In this document: positions 1 to 5,106 of the stretch, piece by piece | Layout of the letters: every line of letters begins with the position of its first letter | Numbering within the stretch: the stretch's first letter is position 1 | Assembly (NCBI GenBank): GCA_007125475.1 | Contig: SLDB01000106.1 | Location: 1 to 8,003 of the forward strand | Origin: Nitriliruptoraceae bacterium | GTDB taxonomy: Bacteria; Actinomycetota; Nitriliruptoria; Nitriliruptorales; Nitriliruptoraceae | Length of the DNA: 8,003 nucleotides | Direction of reading: 5' to 3' | Notes under the pieces: model-generated | What the model was told of the DNA's origin: nothing | Database searches by the model: none | What the model saw: only the letters and a program-made list of their open reading frames with translations | Program-made: the position numbers and the translations under genes

Positions 1-1
1 G

Positions 2-1777
2 GAGGCCGGCTCGCGGGTGTGCGCGGTCGGGGTCGGCGGCCTCGATCGCGCGGTGACGAGCGGAGCACCCCTCCCGGTCGCCATGGACGATGACGGGCTC
101 GCCGACCCCGGCGAGGTGACCGACGACGATGCCGACGCTGACGACGATGCCGCTGACGACGACGCTGCCGACGCTGACGACGACGCTGCCGACGATGCTG
201 CCGACGATGCCGACGCTGACGATGCCGCTGAGGACGGTGCTGCCGACGACGACGCCGCCGACGATGCCGCTGACGACGCTGCTTCCGACGACGACGCCGC
301 CGACGATGCCGACGAGGTCATCGATGCCGATCACGACAGCACGGTGGTGCTCACGCGTCCCGGGAGGACCGGTGACGGACCGGCGTCGGTGACGCTGCAG
401 CCGCTCGCCGGTGGTGAGCGGACTTCGACGTCGTTGCCCGAGGTCTACCCCGGAACCGACATCCGCTTGGCCGCGCCCGAGGCCGAGGAGGCCGCCGGCG
501 CCTGGCTTCGTTGGCGGGAACAGCCCGTGGTGGTGGGTCGCGAGTGGCGCTTCACCTCGGAGGAGGTCGCCGGCACCGTCGCCGGCCCGTGTGCCGCGAC
601 GACCGCGCACGAGGCGGTGTTCCCCGGGTTCTCGACCGCCGACGGAGTCGACGTGCGGTTGCGCCTGGCCAACCCCTACCGGACGGCAGCGACCGTGGCC
701 GTGCGGTTCCTCACGCCGACAGGGGTGGAGGAACCGACCGTGCTTCGCAACGTCAGCGTCCCGGCAGGTGAGGTCCGAGAGATCGCTGTGAACGACCTCC
801 TCCCCGAGCGTGACGACCTCTCGGCGACGGTGCAGGTCGTCTCCGGGAGGATCGCGGCCGAGGGTGCGGCGATCGTCGCCGGTTCGCCGACGCAGGCCGC
901 CGGGGCCTCCCTCCTCGAGTCGCACGTCGTCGCACTCGACGCGTCGGGCTCGGCACGGTCGTCGTGGACCGTGCCGTGGATCGCCGACGGGGACGCGGCC
1001 GCGAGCTGGCTGTGGCTCACGAACCACGCCGATCGAACACGCTCCGTCGAACTCTCGCTGCACGCACCGGACGGCGCCACGCCACCGGACGGGCTCGCCG
1101 AGGTCAGCCTCCCCCCGGGCACGATCCGCCGGGTGGACCTGGCGGGGACCTTCCCCGAGGGCGTCGGCGGTGTCGGGGTCACGGCCCGCAGCGACGGTGA
1201 CGGGGTGATGGTGACCACAGGCACCCGGCTGACCGGTGACGACGGACCCCACGGCACCGCGGTGCAGCTGGGGCGTGAGGCGTCGGACACCTGGGTGCTC
1301 TCCGGAGGTGTGGCCGACGGCCGCGTCGAACAGTTGCGCCTGGTGAACCCCACCGGGGACGTCGCGATCGTGGACGTGACACTGTTCAACGGCGTCGCGG
1401 TGCTGCGGCCCGAGGAGCTGCAGGGCATCGAGGTGCCCTCGGGGGGGATCCGCACCCGGAGGATCGACGAACTCCTCGCCGACGGGCAGGCGTGGTCCGT
1501 GTCGCTCTCCGCAAGCCAGGGGGCCGTCGTCATCGGACGGCGGGGACACGACACCGAGGACGCCGGGCACCTCGTCGCGGTGCCGGGGGTGTCGTCACAG
1601 GCCTGGGACGTCACGGCGCCGGGGCTGGCCCCGCACCGCGTCGACGGCCTCACCCAGCGGCTGGGCACCCGTGCGGCCCCGCTGCCGTCGGCCACCCCGC
1701 GGCAGCAGGCCGATCACGACGGACCGGACACCGGTGACGCGGGTACGGACGGTGCACCGGTACCCGGTGACGGGTAG
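2..1777 (+). CDS. DUF5719-type secreted or surface protein, 5'-partial
   Basis: The frame is open to the left edge with no stop. The first in-window GTG (17) has no signal peptide or membrane segment after it, so the true start and export signal probably lie upstream. Numbering residues from that GTG, about 24-35 are acidic, about 36-104 are almost pure Asp/Ala, and the rest is a beta-rich region with few Lys and one Cys (about 194). Three segments share one pattern: L-x-L-x-N, a short hydrophobic strand, a V-P-x-G or L-P-P-G turn, then alternating hydrophobics. They begin near residues 213, 330 and 437. This layout and the location next to a metallopeptidase and a DUF3499 gene match the actinobacterial DUF5719 family, whose function is unknown. 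A role at the cell envelope is inference. The C-terminal tail (after about 550) is Pro/Asp/Gly-rich and probably disordered. The family call is by resemblance and context. Confidence 0.72.
   Translation, partial: EAGSRVCAVGVGGLDRAVTSGAPLPVAMDDDGLADPGEVTDDDADADDDAADDDAADADDDAADDAADDADADDAAEDGAADDDAADDAADDAASDDDAADDADEVIDADHDSTVVLTRPGRTGDGPASVTLQPLAGGERTSTSLPEVYPGTDIRLAAPEAEEAAGAWLRWREQPVVVGREWRFTSEEVAGTVAGPCAATTAHEAVFPGFSTADGVDVRLRLANPYRTAATVAVRFLTPTGVEEPTVLRNVSVPAGEVREIAVNDLLPERDDLSATVQVVSGRIAAEGAAIVAGSPTQAAGASLLESHVVALDASGSARSSWTVPWIADGDAAASWLWLTNHADRTRSVELSLHAPDGATPPDGLAEVSLPPGTIRRVDLAGTFPEGVGGVGVTARSDGDGVMVTTGTRLTGDDGPHGTAVQLGREASDTWVLSGGVADGRVEQLRLVNPTGDVAIVDVTLFNGVAVLRPEELQGIEVPSGGIRTRRIDELLADGQAWSVSLSASQGAVVIGRRGHDTEDAGHLVAVPGVSSQAWDVTAPGLAPHRVDGLTQRLGTRAAPLPSATPRQQADHDGPDTGDAGTDGAPVPGDG
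119..332 (+). repeat. Asp/Ala-coding degenerate hexamer repeat tract
   Basis: The DNA is an imperfect array of GAC/GAT and GCC/GCT codons inside the DUF5719-type gene. It encodes a run made of Asp and Ala with only a few Glu, Gly and Ser. One 27-bp stretch is repeated exactly at 243-269 and 285-311, 42 bp (14 codons) apart, so the frame is kept. The pattern suggests growth by slippage or unequal recombination. The encoded segment would be an extremely acidic, disordered or helical spacer between the upstream part and the beta-rich modules. Confidence 0.9.
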
Positions 1778-1835
1778 GGGCCGGTGAGGCCGAGGGCGGA
1801 GTCGTCCCGGAGCGTCCGGACACCAAAGGCGGAGG

Positions 1836-2264
1836 TCACCCCCAGCCGAGCTCGTCGAGGCGGTCGTCGTCGATCCCGAAGTGGTGGGCGATCTCGTGGA
1901 CGACGGTGTCCCGGACGGCTCCGGCCAGTTCCTGCTTGTTCGTCGCCCGTGCTTCCAGTGGCCGCCGGAACAACGTGATCCGATCAGGGAGCCACCCTCC
2001 ATCGAAGCCGCGCTCGGTCTGTGGTATGCCCTCGTAGAGGCCGAGGAGGAGCTCGTCACCGCTGCCGACCGGGTCGGCGGGTGGGACGTCCTCGACCGTG
2101 ATCTGCACGTTGTCGAGGTAGGCCAGCAGGTCCCGGGGGAGGGTGGCGATCGCGTCCTCGACGAGGCGGTCGAAGCGGCGCGTCGACAGGGCGCGGAACC
2201 CGTCGCTGGGGCGGCGACGCCGGTCGGCGTCACGGCGACGGTGGCGGGCGTGTCGATCGACCAT
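1836..2264 (-). CDS. Zincin-like metallopeptidase family protein (PF06262 type)
   Basis: This 142-residue protein carries the zinc metallopeptidase signature HEIAHH at residues 123-128, followed by FGIDDDRLDELGW. That form, HExxHHFG plus an acidic helix at the very C-terminus, is typical of the small 'minimal' zincin family found in actinobacteria. The two His of HExxH would bind Zn, Glu124 would be catalytic, and an Asp or Glu in the following acidic stretch is the likely third ligand. The first 20 residues are rich in Arg and His, common in actinobacterial members. There is no signal peptide, so it is probably cytoplasmic; the substrate is unknown. The gene is convergent with the DUF5719-type gene (58-bp gap) and divergent from the DUF3499 gene. 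The ATG at 2264 has no Shine-Dalgarno but sits 6 nt after a -10-like TACCCT, which fits a leaderless mRNA. Confidence 0.88.
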   Translation of the reverse strand: MVDRHARHRRRDADRRRRPSDGFRALSTRRFDRLVEDAIATLPRDLLAYLDNVQITVEDVPPADPVGSGDELLLGLYEGIPQTERGFDGGWLPDRITLFRRPLEARATNKQELAGAVRDTVVHEIAHHFGIDDDRLDELGWG

Positions 2265-2276
2265 GGGGTGAGGGTA
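2265..2276 (-). promoter_or_regulatory. Putative leaderless -10 of the metallopeptidase gene
   Basis: Reading the minus strand, TACCCT (2276 to 2271) matches the actinobacterial TANNNT -10 pattern and is followed by exactly six bases before the ATG at 2264. Transcription would then begin at or next to the start codon. No convincing -35 is seen: GATTCC lies at 17 nt, while the better TTGTGA lies at 21 nt, which is too far. Confidence 0.4.
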
Positions 2277-2313
2277 GTCGCGTGCACGCCGAGGGAATCA
2301 CAATACCGACTTA

Positions 2314-2338
2314 GGTGTCGTCGGTGCCCCAAGACACC
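2314..2338. other. Inverted repeat in the divergent intergenic region
   Basis: GGTGTC (2314-2319) and GACACC (2333-2338) form a perfect 6-bp inverted repeat with a 13-nt spacer. It lies roughly midway between the two divergent start codons. It could be a binding site for a dimeric regulator or a weak hairpin. Six-base arms in GC-rich DNA occur by chance, so support is modest. Confidence 0.25.
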
Positions 2339-2392
2339 ACGGGTCCGGTCACCGGCTGTCGTGTCGCCCCCAACTCGCCGGCGGTCGGTCCG

Positions 2393-2422
2393 TTGCGGAG
2401 TTACACGGATGTCGTTTAGGCT
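2393..2422 (+). promoter_or_regulatory. Putative promoter of the DUF3499 gene
   Basis: A -35-like TTGCGG (2393-2398) and a -10-like TAGGCT (2417-2422) are separated by 18 nt. The -10 ends six bases before a GTG at 2429 that is in frame with the DUF3499 protein, so the transcript would be leaderless. This is the best -35/-10 pair seen in the window. Confidence 0.5.
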
Positions 2423-2428
2423 CCACGT

Positions 2429-2836
2429 GTGGATCCGAGCGGCGAGGCGGCGGCGTCGGGCACCGACCGGGAGTCGGTGCCCGGTGCGGTGTGGGGGTGG
2501 GGCGGCGCCGAGGGAGCCGGCGCCGGAGCCGTTCGGCGGATGACGCGTCCGGCGGCGCGCCCCTGCGCACGTCCCGAGTGTCCCGCTGGTGCGGCGGCGA
2601 CGCTGGCGTTCAGCTACCCGCACCGTCGTGCCGTCCTCGACGACCTCGCCGAGACGCCGGAGCCGGCGGCCTACGACCTGTGTCCTGCGCACGCCGATCG
2701 CACCGTGCCGCCTCGCGGCTGGGAGTTCGACGATCGCCGTGCGACGGTCACCGCGACGCGGGACGACGAGGAGTCGGCGACGATCGCCGTCCTCGCCCGG
2801 GCGATGCGTGCCGACGCGGGGTCCGGCGGAGGCTGA
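2429..2836 (+). CDS. DUF3499 family protein
   Basis: The core is a short domain with CARPEC (Cys46 and Cys51), an aromatic/hydrophobic stretch around residues 59-70 (LAFSYPHRRAVL), and AYDLCPAHADR followed by PPRGWEF (residues 81-100). This Cys-x4-Cys, YDLC-x2-H and RGWE layout is characteristic of DUF3499, an actinobacterial family of unknown function. The three Cys (46, 51, 85) and His88 could form a zinc site (inference). Two starts compete. GTG 2429 gives 135 residues and sits exactly where a leaderless transcript from the TAGGCT box would begin. ATG 2540 gives 98 residues, nearer the usual family length as I recall it, but has only a weak GGCGG upstream. The first 37 residues are Gly/Ala-rich low-complexity sequence and may not be translated. 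The C-terminus (after about 125) also looks disordered. Confidence 0.8.
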   Translation: MDPSGEAAASGTDRESVPGAVWGWGGAEGAGAGAVRRMTRPAARPCARPECPAGAAATLAFSYPHRRAVLDDLAETPEPAAYDLCPAHADRTVPPRGWEFDDRRATVTATRDDEESATIAVLARAMRADAGSGGG

Positions 2837-2919
2837 ACGCGTCCGGGTCCGGCCGTCCGGTCCCCGACGACGTCGGCCCCGGCGTGCTGACCTCGTTGCC
2901 CGGATGCGGGTGATGCCCC

Positions 2920-2935
2920 CCGGGCGGTGGCCCGG
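2920..2935. other. Short GC hairpin downstream of the DUF3499 gene
   Basis: CCGGGC (2920-2925), a GGTG loop and GCCCGG (2930-2935) make a perfect 6-bp stem 83 bases after the DUF3499 stop codon. It has no T-tract after it, so an intrinsic terminator role is doubtful. It lies within the 240-bp gap 2837-3076, which shows no convincing gene. Confidence 0.3.
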
Positions 2936-2971
2936 ACCGGGCGTCGGGTCATGGCACCTCGCCGTGCCGCT

Positions 2972-2982
2972 TCAAGGCTTGA
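2972..2982. promoter_or_regulatory. Palindrome TCAAG-G-CTTGA, operator candidate
   Basis: An 11-bp near-perfect palindrome (5-bp arms around one G) lies about 39 bp upstream of a -10-like TAAGAT. It sits in a locally AT-richer patch of an otherwise very GC-rich gap. Position upstream of a promoter fits an operator or activator site for the DUF6788-manB-Trm112 cluster. No protein can be assigned. Confidence 0.3.
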
Positions 2983-2997
2983 GGGTTCCGGGTGTGG

Positions 2998-3026
2998 TTT
3001 CTTGTGGTCGCCGCGTTCCCTAAGAT
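2998..3026 (+). promoter_or_regulatory. Putative promoter of the DUF6788-manB cluster
   Basis: TAAGAT (3021-3026) is a good TANNNT -10 in a rare AT-rich patch. At 17-nt spacing the -35 region reads TTTCTT (2998-3003), a weak match. Transcription would start near 3033, giving a leader of about 44 nt before GTG 3077. Confidence 0.4.
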
Positions 3027-3065
3027 CCCGACGCCGGTCACCGATGTCCGAGGTGTGCGAACCCC

Positions 3066-3072
3066 GAGGGGG
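3066..3072 (+). promoter_or_regulatory. Ribosome binding site fixing the DUF6788-like start
   Basis: GAGGGGG lies four bases before GTG 3077. It is the strongest Shine-Dalgarno match near this gene and favours 3077 over the in-frame ATG at 3044. Confidence 0.6.
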
Positions 3073-3076
3073 ACCC

Positions 3077-3439
3077 GTGTCCGTACCGCGTGAGCTGATC
3101 CGACTCGTCCGACGCCTCGACGAATACGAACTCCGCCGCCTCCTCATCCTGGTGCGTGGGCTGCTGCTGCACGTCGACGGGCCGCCGCGTGGAGGCGACG
3201 ACGGGCTCCCGGTGACCCTGACCTACCGTCAGGAGTCCGTGCGTTGCGGGAAGGCCAACTGCACCTCCTGCCCCCACGGTCCGTACTGGTACGCCTACTG
3301 GCGTGAGGACGGTCGTCGCCGGAAGCGCTACATCGGCCGGCACCTCCCCGGCGAGCCCCTCGAACCCGTGGTGGGTGCCGACCCGTCAGCCGCCCCGGGA
3401 GGGGCCGAGGGCGACCCGCGGTCGCAGTCGCGCCGGTGA
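3077..3439 (+). CDS. DUF6788-like small Cys-containing protein
   Basis: The 120-residue product has a leucine/arginine-rich amphipathic N-terminal helix (about residues 4-33). After it comes a compact motif: VRCGKANCTSCPHGPYWYAYW, then REDGRRRKRYIG (residues 56-87). Cys57, Cys62, Cys65 and His67 could bind zinc, and the aromatic YWYAYW and basic RRRKR strands suggest nucleic-acid contact (inference). The CGK-x-NC-x2-C...HGPYWYxYWR pattern resembles DUF6788-type proteins, often seen on mobile DNA; no function is known to me. The tail after about 95 is Gly/Pro/Ala-rich and disordered. GTG 3077 is chosen because GAGGGGG (3066-3072) lies just upstream. An in-frame ATG at 3044 would add 11 residues but has no Shine-Dalgarno. 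The stop codon is 14 bp from the chosen manB start, so the two are probably co-transcribed. Confidence 0.75.
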   Translation: MSVPRELIRLVRRLDEYELRRLLILVRGLLLHVDGPPRGGDDGLPVTLTYRQESVRCGKANCTSCPHGPYWYAYWREDGRRRKRYIGRHLPGEPLEPVVGADPSAAPGGAEGDPRSQSRR

Positions 3440-3444
3440 GGGAC

Positions 3445-3450
3445 GGAGGT
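3445..3450 (+). promoter_or_regulatory. Ribosome binding site fixing the manB start
   Basis: GGAGGT sits three bases before GTG 3454 (four from the GGAGG core). Spacing is short but the match is strong. The alternative GTG at 3436 overlaps the previous stop codon (GTGA) and has no Shine-Dalgarno, though coupling could drive it. Confidence 0.55.
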
Positions 3451-3453
3451 CAC

Positions 3454-4815
3454 GTGCACCCACCACCTGCCGAGGTCCTCGCCCGCGTCGTGAAGGCCTA
3501 CGACGTGCGTGGTCTCGTCGACAGCGAGCTCGATGCCACGTTGATGTACGCCCTGGGCCGGGCCGCCGCCGAGGTGCTGGCCGCTCCGCGGTTCGCCGTC
3601 GGTTGGGACATGCGGGATTCCTCGTCGCGGCTGGCGGCGGCGTTCATCGACGGTGTCCGTGACCATGGGGTCGACGTCATCGAGGTGGGCCTGGCCAGCA
3701 CCGACACCGTCTACTACGCCTCCGGCGCCCTCGACGCCGCGGGCGCGATGGTCACCGCGAGCCACAACCCGCCCACCGACAACGGGGTGAAGTTGTGCCG
3801 CCCTGGCGCCGCCCCGGTCTCGATCGACACCGGGCTCGCCGAGATCCGTGACCTGGCGGCCCGATCGGCGCCGCCTCCGGTCGCCGAACGCGGTCGGTTG
3901 ACGCGTCGGGACGTCACCGAGGCGTTCGCGGCCCACGCCCGATCCTTCGTCGACCCTGACGCCCTCGGAACGGTGCACGTCGTCGTCGACGCCGGGAACG
4001 GGATGGCCGGCCACCTCTGGCCCCGGGTCGTCGACGGGACCCCGGTGGTCACCACACCGCTGTACTTCGAGCTCGACGGGCGGTTCCCGAACCACCCGGC
4101 CGACCCGCTCGATCCGGCGAACCTCGTCGACCTCGCTGCCGAGGTGCGGGGCGTTGGTGCCGATCTCGGCCTCGCCTTCGACGGGGACGCCGACCGTGTC
4201 TTCGCCGTCGACGAGGAAGGTCGCACGGTCTCCTCCTCGCTGGTCGGCGCCGTCGTCGCCGAACGCCTCCTCGTCGATGAGCCGGGGGGAGTGGTGCTGC
4301 ACAACCTGATCTGTTCCCGGGCGGTACCCGAAGCCGTGCGGAGCGCGGGCGGGACCGCGGTCCGCACCCGTGTGGGACACTCGTTCATCAAGGCCGAGAT
4401 GGCACGGACCGGGGCGGTGTACGGGGTCGAGCACTCCGGCCACCACTACTTCCGTGACAATTTCCGGGCGGACTCGGGGGTGATCGCCGCCCTGATCCTG
4501 CTGGAGGCCGTCGCGGCCGTCGGTGGTCCGCTGTCGCGGTTGGTCGCCCCCCACGACCGCTACGCCTCCTCCGGCGAGGCCAGCCTGAGGGTCACCGACC
4601 CCGCGGCGGCGCTCGACGAGGTCGCGGCCGCGTTCGCGGATCGTGGCGACGTCGATCACCTCGACGGCCTCACCGTCGACACCGGGCCGGCATGGTTCAA
4701 TCTGCGTCCCAGCAACACCGAGCCGCTGCTGCGCCTCAACGTCGAGGGCCGTGACGACTCCACGATGCGACGCCTACGTGACGACGTGCTCCGCGTCGTC
4801 GCCGATGGGCGGTGA
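3454..4815 (+). CDS. manB: Phosphomannomutase/phosphoglucomutase
   Basis: This enzyme of the alpha-D-phosphohexomutase superfamily interconverts the 6- and 1-phosphates of mannose or glucose, feeding GDP-mannose and nucleotide-sugar synthesis for the envelope. The product is 453 residues, normal for the family, and all four active-site signatures are intact. They are the phosphoserine loop TASHNP (Ser103), the metal loop DGDADR (243-248), the sugar-specificity loop GVEHSGHHYF (Glu326, Ser328, His330), and the phosphate-binding loop RPSNTEP (418-424). KAYDVRG near the N-terminus is the usual first motif. EHSGHHYFRDNFRADSG is the form usual in bacterial phosphomannomutase/phosphoglucomutase, so dual specificity is likely. 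Start 3454 is preferred for its GGAGG; 3436 would add six residues. The Trm112-like gene follows after 13 bp. A soluble cytosolic enzyme is expected. Confidence 0.95.
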   Translation: MHPPPAEVLARVVKAYDVRGLVDSELDATLMYALGRAAAEVLAAPRFAVGWDMRDSSSRLAAAFIDGVRDHGVDVIEVGLASTDTVYYASGALDAAGAMVTASHNPPTDNGVKLCRPGAAPVSIDTGLAEIRDLAARSAPPPVAERGRLTRRDVTEAFAAHARSFVDPDALGTVHVVVDAGNGMAGHLWPRVVDGTPVVTTPLYFELDGRFPNHPADPLDPANLVDLAAEVRGVGADLGLAFDGDADRVFAVDEEGRTVSSSLVGAVVAERLLVDEPGGVVLHNLICSRAVPEAVRSAGGTAVRTRVGHSFIKAEMARTGAVYGVEHSGHHYFRDNFRADSGVIAALILLEAVAAVGGPLSRLVAPHDRYASSGEASLRVTDPAAALDEVAAAFADRGDVDHLDGLTVDTGPAWFNLRPSNTEPLLRLNVEGRDDSTMRRLRDDVLRVVADGR

Positions 4816-4820
4816 GGAGG
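4814..4820 (+). promoter_or_regulatory. Ribosome binding site of the Trm112-like gene
   Basis: GAGGAGG overlaps the manB stop codon and lies eight bases before GTG 4829. The overlap suggests that translation of the two genes is coupled, and it rejects longer in-frame starts inside manB. Confidence 0.7.
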
Positions 4821-4828
4821 CCACCACC

Positions 4829-4999
4829 GTGCTGCTCGACGAACGACTCCTGGAGATCCTGGTGTGCCCGGCCTGTCGAGGAGACGTCGAGCACAAGGAG
4901 CGCCGCAACGTCGTGCTGTGCACCGCGTGCGGGCTGCGCTACCCGGTGCGTGACGGCATCCCCGTGATGCTCGTCGACGAGGCCCAGGCGCCGCGGTGA
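4829..4999 (+). CDS. Trm112-like (UPF0434-type) zinc-binding protein
   Basis: The product has only 56 residues. It carries two Cys pairs, LVCPACRGDV (Cys13, Cys16) and LCTACGLRYPVRDGIPVML (Cys31, Cys34), the expected zinc ribbon. The ending YPVRDGIPVML is the family hallmark. Trm112 proteins of eukaryotes and archaea bind and activate SAM-dependent methyltransferases that modify tRNA, rRNA and release factors. Bacterial homologues of this size often sit next to sugar or lipid A genes, and their partners are mostly unknown. Here it is the third gene of the cluster and no methyltransferase lies nearby in the window, so its partner would be encoded elsewhere. A strong Shine-Dalgarno and the family length support GTG 4829. 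An in-frame ATG at 4805 would give eight more residues without family support. Confidence 0.9.
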   Translation: MLLDERLLEILVCPACRGDVEHKERRNVVLCTACGLRYPVRDGIPVMLVDEAQAPR

Positions 5000-5028
5000 A
5001 CGCTGCCCCACCGTGGTGAACGGCCTTC

Positions 5029-5051
5029 GACGGGGGGAACGTCTCCCCGTC
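5029..5051 (+). terminator. Hairpin after the Trm112-like gene, terminator candidate
   Basis: The arms 5029-5037 (GACGGGGGG) and 5043-5051 (CTCCCCGTC) pair over nine positions, including one G-T wobble, around an AACGT loop. It starts 30 bases after the stop codon of the last cluster gene and upstream of comF. There is no T-tract, so it could be a U-less terminator, an RNA-stability hairpin or a pause site. Confidence 0.45.
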
Positions 5052-5094
5052 CACAGCCCCGCCACGCCCCGGTGAGCGATCCCTGGTGACGTGT

Positions 5095-5100
5095 CAGGAT
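5095..5100 (+). promoter_or_regulatory. Putative leaderless -10 of comF
   Basis: CAGGAT ends exactly six bases before GTG 5107. It differs from TANNNT only at the first base. No good -35 is visible. The spacing matches that of the metallopeptidase and DUF3499 promoters, which is the main reason for the call. Confidence 0.3.
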
Positions 5101-5106
5101 GACCGG

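Noticed and set aside
121..332. Repetitive DNA that could be a CRISPR array or minisatellite without coding role
   Set aside because: Units are 3-6 bp without distinct spacers, and they stay in frame in a long coding sequence.
676..1695. A 339-codon open frame on the minus strand
   Set aside because: It mirrors the DUF5719-type gene and its product is Ser/Pro/Thr/Arg-rich low-complexity sequence, as expected for a shadow frame.
1778..1835. Terminator between the convergent DUF5719-type and metallopeptidase genes
   Set aside because: Only short imperfect pairing (GTCC at 1804 with GGAC at 1818) is seen, with no T-tract.
3328..4659. A 443-codon open frame on the minus strand
   Set aside because: It mirrors manB, whose four catalytic signatures are intact; the antisense product is Gly/Arg/Asp-rich with no domain.
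4643..4828. A longer Trm112-like protein starting inside manB
   Set aside because: The extra residues are out-of-frame manB sequence with no family similarity, while GTG 4829 has a strong ribosome site and gives the normal length.
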